Assembly: GCF_009380165.1 (NCBI RefSeq)
Contig: NZ_WHUF01000006.1
Coordinates: 310,001-374,000 of the forward strand
Direction: 5' to 3'
Length of the DNA: 64,000 nt
DNA from: Rugamonas rivuli
GTDB taxonomy: Bacteria; Pseudomonadota; Gammaproteobacteria; Burkholderiales; Burkholderiaceae_D
The translations under genes were made by a program, and so were the position numbers. Under the pieces are notes generated by a model, which worked only from the letters and a program-made list of their open reading frames with translations, was not told where the DNA came from and searched no databases. Of this stretch, positions 8,364-17,895 are shown piece after piece (position 1 is the first letter of the stretch; each line of letters starts with the position of its first letter).

Positions 8364-10106
8364 CTAGAACTCTTCCCACTCCGAGCCCATGTCCGCCTTC
8401 GCCTTGGCGGCGGGCTTGGGTGCGGCCGGTGCTTTTGCCTCCGGCCTGGCTGCTGCCGGCTTCGTCGCGGCGGGCTTGACTGCGGCCAGTCGCGGCGCGG
8501 CGGCCGGCGCCGCCGCCTTGACTGCCGCCGGACGGGCGGCGGGGGCGGCTGCGGCCAGTGCCTCGTCCAGCTTGAACACGCTGACCGAGGCCGACAACGT
8601 CGCCGCCTCGTCCTGCATGCTTTGCGCGGCGGCTGCCGCCTGCTCGACCAGCGCGGCGTTCTGCTGGGTCATCTCGTCCATCTGCGAAATCGCCTCGTTG
8701 ACCTGTTCGATGCCCAGGCTCTGCTCCTGGCTGGCCGAGGTGATCTCCGCCATGATGTCGGCCACCTGCTGCACCGAGGTGACGATCAGGCCCATGGTCT
8801 GGCCGGCCTCGTCGACCACGGCGCTGCCGCCGTCGACCTTTTCCACCGAATCGTCGATCAGCACCTTGATTTCCTTGGCCGCCGTGGCCGAGCGCTGCGC
8901 CAGGCTGCGCACCTCCGACGCCACCACCGCGAAGCCGCGTCCCTGCTCACCGGCGCGCGCCGCTTCCACCGCCGCGTTCAGGGCGAGGATATTGGTCTGG
9001 AAGGCGATGCCGTCGATGACGCCGATGATGTCGACGATCTTGCTGGAGCTGGCCTTGATCGAGCCCATGGTGTCGACCACCTGGGCCACCAGCTCGCCGC
9101 CGCGCGTGGCCACCGACGACGCCGAGATCACCAGCTGGTTGGCCTGGCGGGCGTTGTCGGCGTTCTGCTTGACGGTGGAGGTCAGCTCTTCCATGGTGCT
9201 GGCGGTCTGCTCCAGCGAGCTGGCCTGCGATTCGGTGCGGCCCGACAGGTCCATATTGCCGGTGGCGATTTCGCCCGAGGCCTGGTTGATGGTGCCGGTG
9301 CTGCGCCGCACTTCGTGCACGGTGCGCGCCAGGCTGGCGTTCATGTGCTGCAGCGCGTCCAGCAGCTGGCCGGTTTCGTCGCCGGCGTTGACTTCGATGC
9401 GGGTGCTCAGGTCGCCGGCGGCCACCGACTTGGCGATCGCCACCGCCTCTTCCAGCGGGCCGGTGATCGAGGCCGTGATCCATACCGCCAGGCCGCCGGA
9501 GACGATCAGCGCCACCACGCCCAGCACCACCATCATGGTGCGCGAGAAGTCGATGTGGCCGGTGGCCACCTTGCCGCCGTCCTCGATGTCGCTCTTCTGC
9601 TGCTTGACCATGTCGCCGGTCAGCTCTTCCAGCGAGTCGAGCAGCGGGAAGGTTTCGCTGTTCATCAGCGCGGACGCCTTGTCGCGGTCGTCCGCCTCGA
9701 CCAGGTCGGCCACCTTCAGGAAGGAGGTGTTGTAGGCGGTGCGCGCCGCCTGGATCCTGGCCAGCAGCGCCTTCTCTTCCGGCGTGTCGGTCAGCTGGGC
9801 CAGCGTGGCCAGGGCGGCGTCGATGGCCTTCTTGTCCTGGTCGATGCGCTCGTAGCTCTTGGCGCGCTGGGCCTTGTCGGTGATGACGAACAGGGCCAGC
9901 ACGCGGCGCGCATCCTCGCGCGCGGCGGCGTCGATGGTGGCGGCGGCCGAGGCGCTGGGCCAGTCGCGTTCGACGATGCCCTTGGTGCTCTGGCTGATGG
10001 CGCCGAAGCGGCCGATGGCGGTGACGATCATGATGAGCATCAGCAGCACGACCAGGCCGAAGCCGGCGCCGAGGCGGGTTTTGATTTTGAAGTCGGTCAG
10101 TTTCAT
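8364..10106 (-). CDS. Methyl-accepting chemotaxis protein with CheR-tether pentapeptide
   Basis: This is a 580-residue chemoreceptor. TM1 spans about residues 11-31, followed by a four-helix-bundle-like periplasmic domain (to ~190), TM2 (MVVLGVVALIVSGGLAVWI), a HAMP domain, and a cytoplasmic signalling domain. The hairpin tip reads GIAFQTNILALNAAVEAARAG. The tail (~70 residues) is a flexible Ala/Pro/Lys stretch ending in EWEEF, which matches the xWxxF pentapeptide that tethers CheR/CheB in Tar and Tsr (NWETF). It is therefore predicted to be a methylation-competent, high-abundance type receptor. It lies 22 bp downstream of cheW in the same direction. The ligand is unknown. Confidence 0.93.
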   Translation of the reverse strand: MKLTDFKIKTRLGAGFGLVVLLMLIMIVTAIGRFGAISQSTKGIVERDWPSASAAATIDAAAREDARRVLALFVITDKAQRAKSYERIDQDKKAIDAALATLAQLTDTPEEKALLARIQAARTAYNTSFLKVADLVEADDRDKASALMNSETFPLLDSLEELTGDMVKQQKSDIEDGGKVATGHIDFSRTMMVVLGVVALIVSGGLAVWITASITGPLEEAVAIAKSVAAGDLSTRIEVNAGDETGQLLDALQHMNASLARTVHEVRRSTGTINQASGEIATGNMDLSGRTESQASSLEQTASTMEELTSTVKQNADNARQANQLVISASSVATRGGELVAQVVDTMGSIKASSSKIVDIIGVIDGIAFQTNILALNAAVEAARAGEQGRGFAVVASEVRSLAQRSATAAKEIKVLIDDSVEKVDGGSAVVDEAGQTMGLIVTSVQQVADIMAEITSASQEQSLGIEQVNEAISQMDEMTQQNAALVEQAAAAAQSMQDEAATLSASVSVFKLDEALAAAAPAARPAAVKAAAPAAAPRLAAVKPAATKPAAARPEAKAPAAPKPAAKAKADMGSEWEEF

Positions 10107-10128
10107 GGGGCGTTGGTCGGGTAGGGGG

Positions 10129-10608
10129 TCAGGTGGCGGTGGCGACGTCCATCAGGCCCATCTCGGCGCTGGACATCAGTTTGTCGATATTGACCAGGAT
10201 GAGCATCCGTTCGTCGATGGTGCCCAGGCCTATCATGTAGTCGGAGCTGAAGGCGGTGCCCATCTCCGGCGCCGGCTTGACCTCCTCGGGCATGAGCGTG
10301 GTGACGTCGGACACCGAGTCGACCACCATGCCGACCACGCGGCCGCCGATGTTGAGGATGATGACCACGGTGAACTGGTCGTACACCGGCTCGCCCAGGT
10401 TGAACTTGATGCGCATGTCCACCACCGGGATGATGATGCCGCGCAGGTTGATGACGCCCTTGATGAACTCGGGCGCGTTGGCGATGCGGGTCACGGTCTC
10501 GTAGCCGCGGATCTCCTGCACCTTGAGGATGTCGATGCCGTACTCCTCCGCGCCGAGGGTGAAGGCGAGGAATTCCCTGCCGGCGATGTCCGATGCGCTT
10601 TCTTGCAT
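10129..10608 (-). CDS. cheW: Chemotaxis coupling protein CheW
   Basis: This 159-residue CheW couples chemoreceptors to the CheA kinase. The visible family features are EFLAFTLGAEEYGIDILKVQEIRGYE at the start, then INLRGIIIPVVDMRIKF and VVDSVSDV. There is no receiver or kinase domain, so it is CheW and not CheV or CheA. It is the first gene of a cheW-mcp pair. A CheA gene is not in the window, so the pair presumably feeds a kinase encoded elsewhere. Confidence 0.93.
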   Translation of the reverse strand: MQESASDIAGREFLAFTLGAEEYGIDILKVQEIRGYETVTRIANAPEFIKGVINLRGIIIPVVDMRIKFNLGEPVYDQFTVVIILNIGGRVVGMVVDSVSDVTTLMPEEVKPAPEMGTAFSSDYMIGLGTIDERMLILVNIDKLMSSAEMGLMDVATAT

Positions 10609-10779
10609 GATTGTGGTCCTTGAAATGTTGATCTGACCGCTGATCGTCTTGGTCGCCGACAGCGCCGCAAACCTTACAATGACGGCCCTAGCGTATCAGA
10701 GTCGGGGCCCGATGACGAGCGCGGCCCGGCACCATAAGGGCGAAAAGAACACGCATGTTGCTAGCAATTTCGAAGGGGG

Positions 10780-10808
10780 TTGTCACAGGGGGGGAATCTG
10801 ATTATGCT
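10780..10808 (+). promoter_or_regulatory. Sigma-70-type promoter for the HD-GYP regulator
   Basis: TTGTCA (10780-10785) and TATGCT (10803-10808) are separated by exactly 17 bases. Transcription would start near 10815 and give a leader of about 34 bases with an AGGAG ribosome-binding site before the ATG at 10849. The rest of the 240-bp divergent gap with cheW shows no other clear element. Confidence 0.6.
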
Positions 10809-10848
10809 AGGCCTAAGACAGCCACGGGCCTAGCCCCAGGAGACGCGC

Positions 10849-12432
10849 ATGACCGATTCCAACGCCGCAGACGACAACTGGCTGATCCAGGAGGACGAGG
10901 AAACGGCGCCGGTTGCCGGCTCCGGTTCGCCGGACCAGCGCCTGTGGCGGGTGCTGATCGTCGACGACGACGTCGATGTCCATGCCGTCACGCGGCTGGC
11001 GCTGCGCAACGTCTCCTTCAAGGGCCGCGAGCTGGAGCTGTTCTCGGCCTACAGCGGCCGCGAAGCCTACGACTTCCTGCGCGACACGCCGGACATCGCG
11101 CTGGTGCTGCTGGACGTGGTGATGGAAACCGACGACGCCGGCCTGCTGCTGGCCCGCCGCATCCGCGAGGAACTGCACAACGCCATCGTGCGCGTGGTGC
11201 TGCGCACCGGCCAGCCGGGCCAGGCGCCGGAGCAGCGCGTCATCATCGAATACGACATCAACGACTACAAGGCCAAGACCGAGCTGACCACGCAGAAGCT
11301 GTTCACCACGGTGATCTCGGCGCTGCGCGCGTACGAGAGCCTGAACATGCTCGAACGCAGCCGCATCGGCCTGGGCAAGATCCTGGCCGGCGCCACCAAT
11401 CTGTACCAGATCCATTCGCTGCGCGAATTCGCTTCAGGCGTGCTGAACCAGGTCAGCGCCATTCTCGATGTCGGCGCCGACGGCGTGCTGTGCCTGATGC
11501 AGGGCGACACCGGCGTCACCAGCGTGGTGGCGGCCACCGGCGGCTATGCGGCGCTGAGCGAATCGGAACTGATGCCGACCGGCCATCCGCTGTGGCCGAC
11601 CATCGCCAAGGCCTTCGCCGAAAAGAAAAGCCAGTTCGACCACCCGGCCAATGTGCTGTTCATCCACACGCAGGAAAACCGCGAGGTGGCGATTTCGGTC
11701 ACGCCGCCGTGGCCGCTGGCGCAGATCCAGCGCGACTTGCTGGAAGTGTTTTGCCAGAGGATAGCGGCCGCGTTCGACAACCTGTATATGTTCGGCCAGC
11801 TGCGCAAGGCGCAGGAGGCCACCGTGGTGGCGCTGGCCGACCTGGCCGAGTTCCGCGACAGCGGCACCGGCGGCCATGTGCGCCGGGTGCAGATGCTGTC
11901 GTCGTCGCTGGCGCAGCGGCTGGCCGCGCGCGGCGCCTACGCCGACGAGCTGACGCCGCAGCTGCTCGACATGATAGGCCTGGCCAGCATCCTGCACGAT
12001 GTCGGCAAGGTCGCCACGCCGGACCACATCCTGCTCAAGCCGGGCATCCACACGCCGGAGGAGCGGGCCGAGATGCAGACCCACGCGGCGGTCGGCAAAT
12101 CGATCCTGGAGCGCGCCGCCAACATGGTCGACGGCGTCAGCTACCTGACCTACGGCGCCGAGATCGCCGGCGGCCACCACGAGCACTACGACGGCAACGG
12201 CTACCCCAACCAGCTCAAGGGCAAGGAGATTCCGGTCTCGGCCCGCATCGTCGCCGTGGTCGACGTGTTCGATTCGCTGCTGCACGAGCGTCCGTACAAA
12301 GACCCATGGCCGCACACCGAGGTGATGACCTACATCACCGACCGTTCCGGCAAGCAGTTCGACCCCGAGGTCGTGGCCGCGCTGCTGGACTTGATCGAGC
12401 GCGACCCGACCATCGGCCGCACGCCGGACTAG
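10849..12432 (+). CDS. Response regulator with DUF3369 and HD-GYP domains (c-di-GMP phosphodiesterase)
   Basis: This 527-residue protein has a receiver domain (RVLIVDDDVDVH; phospho-Asp in LVLLDVVMETD, near residue 89), a central GAF-like DUF3369 domain (about residues 180-320), and an HD-GYP phosphodiesterase domain. HDVGK lies near residue 384 and GNGYP near residue 452, and the metal-binding HH of GGHHEHYDG is present. The intact motifs predict hydrolysis of cyclic di-GMP to pGpG or GMP, controlled by phosphorylation. No kinase is adjacent. The HDOD gene follows after 39 bp and is probably co-transcribed. Confidence 0.92.
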   Translation: MTDSNAADDNWLIQEDEETAPVAGSGSPDQRLWRVLIVDDDVDVHAVTRLALRNVSFKGRELELFSAYSGREAYDFLRDTPDIALVLLDVVMETDDAGLLLARRIREELHNAIVRVVLRTGQPGQAPEQRVIIEYDINDYKAKTELTTQKLFTTVISALRAYESLNMLERSRIGLGKILAGATNLYQIHSLREFASGVLNQVSAILDVGADGVLCLMQGDTGVTSVVAATGGYAALSESELMPTGHPLWPTIAKAFAEKKSQFDHPANVLFIHTQENREVAISVTPPWPLAQIQRDLLEVFCQRIAAAFDNLYMFGQLRKAQEATVVALADLAEFRDSGTGGHVRRVQMLSSSLAQRLAARGAYADELTPQLLDMIGLASILHDVGKVATPDHILLKPGIHTPEERAEMQTHAAVGKSILERAANMVDGVSYLTYGAEIAGGHHEHYDGNGYPNQLKGKEIPVSARIVAVVDVFDSLLHERPYKDPWPHTEVMTYITDRSGKQFDPEVVAALLDLIERDPTIGRTPD

Positions 12433-12471
12433 GCTGCGCGCCCACGGGCGGCAGCACGCCAGGACCATGCC

Positions 12472-14013
12472 ATGCCTACCCATACGTCACCGTCCGACAG
12501 CGAGCTGCGCCCGGTGCAGGGGTTGGCACGGACTGCGCTGCTGAAGAAGCTCAGCGGCGACGAAGGCATGTTCGCGCTGGGGGCGTCGGTGGCGCGCGTG
12601 GTGCAGCTGGCCGATTCCGACGACCAGGGCACGCAGAGCCTGGCCTACTACGTGCTGTCGGACGTGGCGCTGACGCAGAAGGTGCTGCGGCTGGCCAACA
12701 CGCCCACCTACCGCGCCGCCGGCGGCACCGCCGTCACCACCATCTCGCGCGCGATTTCCCTGCTCGGCTTCGACAACGTCAAGACCACGGCGATGGCCAT
12801 GCTGCTGGTCGATACGCTGGTCAACAGCAAGCACGCGCACAGCGTGCGGGTGGAGCTGGAGGCGGCGCTGTGCGCCAGCCTGGTGGGGCGCGAGATGGCG
12901 CGCTTCAGCGTCTACCAGGGCGCCGAGGAGGCGGCCATCGGCGCCCTGTTCAAGAACATCGGCGCGCTGGTGGTGGCCTCGCACGAGCATGGGCTGTTCC
13001 GCGAGATCGCGCTGCTGACGGCGGCCGGCAAGCTGACGCAGGCGCAGGCGGCCCTGCAGGTGCTGGGCTGCAGCTACGACAGCCTGTCGGCCGCCATCCT
13101 CAACGAATGGAAGATCCCGGACGTGATCGTGCGCTCGCTGGCGCCGCTGCCGCCGGGCGCGCTGAAGCCGGCCACCGGCCGCCAGGAATGGATGCGCCAG
13201 GTGGTGTCGTTCAGCATGGAGACGGCGCGCTTGCTGGCCCGCCGCCAGGGCCCCGACAGCGCCGAGGGCAGGGCGCTGGCGCAGCGCTACGGCGCCGCGC
13301 TCAACCTCGACCATGAGCGCCTGGCGCAGATGTTTTCCACCGTCGCGCGCGACATGGACGGCTTGCTGGAAAGCCTGCAGATGGGCGGCCACGCCGATCC
13401 CGACGAGGGCGGCCCGGGCCTGCCGAGCGTGCTGGCGCAGGCGGCGATGAGCGCGGCCGAGCCGGCGCAGGGCAGCCACCCGAGCGGCAAGCCGTACAAC
13501 GCGCGCGAGCAGCTGCTGGCCGGCGTGCAGGAGGTGACGCAGATGCGCGCCGGCGGCCACGGCAAGGTCAACGACATCATCCAGGCGGTGCTGGAGACGC
13601 TGTATCGCGGCATGGGCTTCCGCTTTGCCACCGTGTGTCTGAAGGATATGCGCAGCGGCCAGTACCGGGCGCGGGTGGCGTTCGGCGAGCGGCATGTGGA
13701 GCGCCAGGCCGGTTTCGTCTTCCCCACCGCCAGCAGCGATGACTTGTTCCATCTGGCGATGCAGAACAACGCCGACTTGATGATCGCCGACGCCAGCACG
13801 CCCAAGATACGGGCGCTGCTGCCGGAGTGGCACCGCCAGCTGCTGCCCGATGCGCGCAGCTTCATCGTGCTGCCGCTGGTGGTCAATTCGATCCAGCTGG
13901 GGCTGTTCTACGCGGACCGCGCGCTGCCGGCGCCGGAAGGCGTGCCGCCCGACGAGACGTCGCTGATCCGCGCCCTCAAGGGCCAGGTGCTGGTGGCGCT
14001 TACGCCGGGCTGA
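12472..14013 (+). CDS. HDOD domain protein with C-terminal GAF-like domain
   Basis: The HDOD domain occupies about residues 30-240 of 513. Its features include SDVALTQKVLRLAN, the ISRAISLLGFDNVK motif and ALFKNIGALV; the last stands where HD enzymes have their metal-binding Asp/His, and those ligands are absent. The C-terminal third (about residues 350-510) reads as a GAF-type sensor (GMGFRFATVCLKD, then SFIVLPLVVNSIQLGLFYADR). HDOD proteins are non-catalytic signalling proteins often linked to c-di-GMP and motility. It probably works with the HD-GYP regulator 39 bp upstream. Its 3' end overlaps the convergent GGDEF-EAL gene by 14 bp. Confidence 0.87.
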   Translation: MPTHTSPSDSELRPVQGLARTALLKKLSGDEGMFALGASVARVVQLADSDDQGTQSLAYYVLSDVALTQKVLRLANTPTYRAAGGTAVTTISRAISLLGFDNVKTTAMAMLLVDTLVNSKHAHSVRVELEAALCASLVGREMARFSVYQGAEEAAIGALFKNIGALVVASHEHGLFREIALLTAAGKLTQAQAALQVLGCSYDSLSAAILNEWKIPDVIVRSLAPLPPGALKPATGRQEWMRQVVSFSMETARLLARRQGPDSAEGRALAQRYGAALNLDHERLAQMFSTVARDMDGLLESLQMGGHADPDEGGPGLPSVLAQAAMSAAEPAQGSHPSGKPYNAREQLLAGVQEVTQMRAGGHGKVNDIIQAVLETLYRGMGFRFATVCLKDMRSGQYRARVAFGERHVERQAGFVFPTASSDDLFHLAMQNNADLMIADASTPKIRALLPEWHRQLLPDARSFIVLPLVVNSIQLGLFYADRALPAPEGVPPDETSLIRALKGQVLVALTPG

Positions 14014-17000
14014 GGTCGGCCCCGGCCATGCTTTCGCTGCGCACCATGGCTTCGAACTGCGCCACCGGCATCGGCCGCGCGAACAGATAGCCTTGCGCTT
14101 CGTCGCAACCCTTGGCGCGCAGGAAGCTGCGCTGGGCCTGGGTCTCCACGCCCTCGGCCACCACGCCCAGGCCCAGCGAATGGGCCAGCGCGATGGTGGC
14201 GGCGACGATGACGGCGTCGTTCGGGTCGCTCTCGATATCCTTGACGAAGCCGCGGTCGATCTTGATGCGGTCGATCTCGAACAGCTTCAGGTAGCTCAGC
14301 GAGGAATAGCCGGTGCCGAAGTCGTCGATCGCCACCTTGATGCCGCGCGAGCGCAGTTCCACCAACAGCGCGCGACTGCGTTCCGGATCCTGCATCGCCG
14401 CCGATTCGGTGATCTCCAGCTCCAGCAGGGCCGGGTCGATGCCGTGGGTGTCGAGCAGGCGGTCCAGGTGGGGCAGCAGGCCGGCGCCGTGGCACTGGCG
14501 CGCCGACAGGTTGACCGCCAGCCGCAAATGCTCCAGCCCCGGCGCGCGCCACGAGGCCAGCAGGTGGCTGGCGCGTTGCAGCACCCAGTCGCCCAGCGGC
14601 AGGATCAGGCCTGATTCCTCGGCGATCGGGATGAAGCGGTCCGGGCCCACCATGCCCAGCTCCGGATGGTGCCAGCGCAGCAGCGCCTCGGCGCCGATGA
14701 TGCGGCCGGACGCCAGTTCGATCTGCGGTTGCAGGTAGAGCTCGAATTCGTTTTGCTCCAGCGCCTGCCACAGGCGGTTTTCCAGCAGCAGGCGTTCGTG
14801 GGTGGCGGTGTTCATCTCGGCCGAGAAGAACTGGAAGTTGCCGCGCCCCTGGCTCTTGGCGGCGTACATCGCGGTGTCGGCGTGGCGCAGCAGGGTGCTG
14901 CCGTCTTCGCCGTCGGACGGGAACATGGCGACGCCGACGCTGGCGCCGCTGTGCACGGTCTTGCCTTGCAGGTGGTAGGGCGAGCCGAGCGAATCGACGA
15001 TGCGCACGGCGATATTGGACGCCTCGTCCGGCGTCACGCTGCCCGAGGTGACGACGATGAATTCGTCGCCGCCCAGGCGGGCGATGGTGTCGACTTCGCG
15101 CAGCAGTTCCTGCAGCCGCTGGGCGACGGCGACCAGCAGCAGGTCGCCGGTCTGGTGGCCGTGGGTGTCGTTGATTTTCTTGAAGTGGTCGAGGTCGATG
15201 AACAGCACGGCCGCCGCGCCGCCGCTGCGGCGGGTCTGCGCCAGCAATTGATCCAGACGCAGGTTCAGCGACAGGCGGTTGTCGAGGCCGGTCAAGGTGT
15301 CGTGGTGGGCCAGACGGTGGATGCGCTCCTGCGCCAGCTGCTGTTCGGTCAGGTCGTGCAGGATGGCGACGAACAGGTGCTCGTCCGGCAGCTCCACTTC
15401 GCTGACCGACATCGCCAGCGGGAATTCGTTGCCGTCGCTGCGCCAGCCGGTCAGCTCGTATTCGTGGGTGACGCCGCAGGCGATCATGCGCAGCAGGCCG
15501 GCCGCGTCGAGGCCGGCGGCGTCGCCGACGCCGACCGGGATCAGGCGGTCCAGCGGCAGCGCCGTCATGTTTTCCGGCGCGTAGCCGAACAGGCGGCCGG
15601 CGGCGGCGTTGGCCGACATCAGCAAGCCGTTGCCGTCGATGGTGAGGATGGCGTCGGCGGCCTTGTTCAGAATCGCTTGCAGCCTGGCTTCGCGTTCGCG
15701 CAGGCGCGCAGTGCTGTCCTTGACCTGGGCCTGGATGCGGGCGCGCTCGCCGCTGATCAGCATCATCAGCGTGCCCAGCAGACCGGTCAGCAGCAGGCCG
15801 CAGGTCAGCACGGTCCAGCTCTGCCAGCCGCGCTGCTGTTGCAGGTAGGCGGGCGTGGGCGCCAGCGTCAGCTCGTAGATGCGGCCGCCGAAGTGCAGCT
15901 GGCGCTGAAAGTCGCCCTGCTCGGCGGCGCGTTGCAGGCTGTCGCGCACGATGTGGCGCGGGCCGTCGTCGTCCATGTCTTCGAAGCGTATCAGGAAGTG
16001 GCCGAACTCGGAGCGCCGCAGCGCCTGGTCGAGGTAGGCGTCGAACTGCATCGAGATCAGCAGCGAGCCGATGGCCTGGTGGCGGTTGTTATTGGGATAA
16101 ACAGTTTGCAGCAATAGCAGGCCGGCGCTGGACTGCGAGGGGATCAGCAGCAGCGGCGCGGTGGCGGTGGGCTGGCCGGACTGGATGGCGCGCTCCAGCG
16201 CGGCGCGGCGCTGCGGGTCGGACAGCAGGTCCAGGCCCTGGTAGGCGCGGCTGGCTTCGGGTTCGATGAAGGTGGCGACGAAGTAGTGCTCGCGCTGCAC
16301 GGCGGTGTGCAGCGTGCCGTCTTCGCTGCGCTGGCGGATCTCGAACCCCGGCGCGACATGGTCGCGGGCCCAGGCTTCGAAGGCGGGGCGTTCGCTGCCG
16401 GCCACCGGCGTCAGCCAGGACATCGACAGCAGCTCGGGGCGCTGGTCCAGGTAGCCGTGCGCCAGGTTGCCGAAATCCTCGGGGCTGAGCGTGCGGCGCG
16501 GATCGTTGAGCGCCTTGGCCATCGCATAGATGAAGCGCTCGTGCTCGCTGAACTGCGCTTGCAGCAGGTCGCCGGTCTGCTGGGCCTTGAGGCGGAAGGC
16601 TTGCAGCTGCTGGTTGTTTTCCCAGCGGTCGGCCTGCAGGTAGATGGCGATGAAGGCCGCCGCCGACAGCAGCAGCGGCAGGCCGACCAGCAGCCGGCGG
16701 CGCGACCACAGCGCGCGCGGGCGGCCGATGACGATCCAGGTCAGCGGCGCCGCCAGCAGGATGCCGATGGTGTCGCCCATCCACCAGGCCAGCCAGTCGA
16801 GGAAGATGCTGTCCCATTGCAGGATGCCGAGCAGGCCCATGCCGGTCAGCGAGACGGTGCTGCTGATGACGGTGACGCCGGCGGCCAGCAGGATGAAGCG
16901 CACCACGTCGCGGCCGGAGCCGATGGCGGGATCGATATAGCGGCGGAACAGGGTGCTGCCGGCCCAGGCTTGCAGCGCCGCGCCCAGCGCCGGGGCGAGG

Positions 17001-17272
17001 GCGCCGGCCAGCGCGGTGGCGCTGATGCCGTCCGGGCTCATGGAGGGATAGACCAGGTTGACCGCCAGCGAGCCGAGCGCCACGGCCGGCAGCAGGCCGC
17101 GCCCGCCGATCACGCAGCAGGCCAGCGCCAGGCCGGCCGGCAGGAAGATCGGCGAGGCATAGCCCGGCGGCAGCGCCAGCAGCAGGCCGAGACGGCCGGT
17201 GACGAAGTAACAGGCCAACAGGCCCACATTGGCCAGCACCAGGCTGCGCAAACTACCGCTACGGTTGTTCAA
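14000..17272 (-). CDS. MASE1-CHASE-PAS-GGDEF-EAL cyclic-di-GMP protein
   Basis: The N-terminal MASE1 membrane domain has about eight spans over the first ~280 residues. A CHASE-type extracellular sensor, a further TM span, a PAS domain (ILTIDGNGLLMSANAAAGRLFGY), a GGDEF domain and an EAL domain follow. Both catalytic motifs are intact (RLGGDEFIVV and GAEALLRWHH, near residues 752 and 879 counted from the most upstream start), so it may synthesise or degrade c-di-GMP. The frame is open to a TTG at 17326, but a promoter -10 lies at 17308-17313, which puts that TTG upstream of the transcript start. The TTG at 17272 has a GGAG site 8 bases upstream and is preferred. A GTG at 17293 is the alternative. 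Confidence 0.9.
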   Translation of the reverse strand: MNNRSGSLRSLVLANVGLLACYFVTGRLGLLLALPPGYASPIFLPAGLALACCVIGGRGLLPAVALGSLAVNLVYPSMSPDGISATALAGALAPALGAALQAWAGSTLFRRYIDPAIGSGRDVVRFILLAAGVTVISSTVSLTGMGLLGILQWDSIFLDWLAWWMGDTIGILLAAPLTWIVIGRPRALWSRRRLLVGLPLLLSAAAFIAIYLQADRWENNQQLQAFRLKAQQTGDLLQAQFSEHERFIYAMAKALNDPRRTLSPEDFGNLAHGYLDQRPELLSMSWLTPVAGSERPAFEAWARDHVAPGFEIRQRSEDGTLHTAVQREHYFVATFIEPEASRAYQGLDLLSDPQRRAALERAIQSGQPTATAPLLLIPSQSSAGLLLLQTVYPNNNRHQAIGSLLISMQFDAYLDQALRRSEFGHFLIRFEDMDDDGPRHIVRDSLQRAAEQGDFQRQLHFGGRIYELTLAPTPAYLQQQRGWQSWTVLTCGLLLTGLLGTLMMLISGERARIQAQVKDSTARLREREARLQAILNKAADAILTIDGNGLLMSANAAAGRLFGYAPENMTALPLDRLIPVGVGDAAGLDAAGLLRMIACGVTHEYELTGWRSDGNEFPLAMSVSEVELPDEHLFVAILHDLTEQQLAQERIHRLAHHDTLTGLDNRLSLNLRLDQLLAQTRRSGGAAAVLFIDLDHFKKINDTHGHQTGDLLLVAVAQRLQELLREVDTIARLGGDEFIVVTSGSVTPDEASNIAVRIVDSLGSPYHLQGKTVHSGASVGVAMFPSDGEDGSTLLRHADTAMYAAKSQGRGNFQFFSAEMNTATHERLLLENRLWQALEQNEFELYLQPQIELASGRIIGAEALLRWHHPELGMVGPDRFIPIAEESGLILPLGDWVLQRASHLLASWRAPGLEHLRLAVNLSARQCHGAGLLPHLDRLLDTHGIDPALLELEITESAAMQDPERSRALLVELRSRGIKVAIDDFGTGYSSLSYLKLFEIDRIKIDRGFVKDIESDPNDAVIVAATIALAHSLGLGVVAEGVETQAQRSFLRAKGCDEAQGYLFARPMPVAQFEAMVRSESMAGADLSPA

Positions 17273-17307
17273 CTGCGGGGCTCCAGATCTCACTATCGTC
17301 AGCCGAT

Positions 17308-17337
17308 TGTATAGGAATTTGTGCAACGTAAAAACAA
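17308..17337 (-). promoter_or_regulatory. Promoter for the GGDEF-EAL gene
   Basis: On the minus strand TTGTTT (17337-17332) is followed after 18 bases by TATACA (17313-17308), with TACAAT in the next register. It fixes the transcription start near 17300 and so helps to place the start codon. It is back-to-back with the tRNA operon promoters. Confidence 0.5.
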
Positions 17338-17340
17338 CAC

Positions 17341-17453
17341 TTGCACTTTTGCAGTCGGTGCAGTTAAAATCTCGCCCCGAAGCAGACAGTTCATCCGGAT
17401 GACGCGAAATAACGTTGAGAAGGGTTGACAGGTCAAAGTAGTTGCTTCATACT
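17341..17453 (+). promoter_or_regulatory. Two tandem promoters of the tRNA-tuf operon
   Basis: The better promoter is TTGACA (17425-17430), a 17-base spacer, then CATACT (17448-17453), 14 bases before tRNA-Tyr. An upstream candidate is TTGCAC (17341-17346), 17 bases, then TTAAAA (17364-17369). Strong paired promoters are expected for a tRNA/EF-Tu transcript. Confidence 0.6.
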
Positions 17454-17467
17454 CTGCGGTTCCTCGC

Positions 17468-17551
<84 letters not shown>

Positions 17552-17609
17552 AGTTTTTGCAAAAAGACTGGGTGACGCAAGTAGATGAAGTAAGAATTGA
17601 ACAATCCTC

Positions 17610-17683
17610 GCGGGTGTAGCTCAATGGTAGAGCAGAAGCCTTCCAAGCTTACGACGAGGGTTCGATTCCCTTCACCCGCTCCA
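17610..17683 (+). tRNA. tRNA-Gly (TCC)
   Basis: Acceptor GCGGGTG (17610-17616) pairs with CACCCGC (17673-17679), then T and an encoded CCA. The anticodon TCC is at 17642-17644. It is the second tRNA of the Tyr-Gly-Thr-tuf transcript, 58 bp after tRNA-Tyr. Confidence 0.97.
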
Positions 17684-17713
17684 GTGTTGTTGCAATGCAG
17701 TAGTACCCCATAA

Positions 17714-17788
<75 letters not shown>

Positions 17789-17895
17789 GAATTCGCAGTA
17801 TCCCGCAGTACCGCAGCATATAAACACATACGCAGCAATATCAAGACAGTCGGGCGCACGCCCGGGCAATCACACCAAATCGTTAGGAGTCTAAA

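Noticed and set aside
8900..9300. Near-repeat DNA shared with 61900-62300 on the other strand
   Set aside because: The similarity is the conserved MCP signalling tip in two paralogues, not a mobile repeat.
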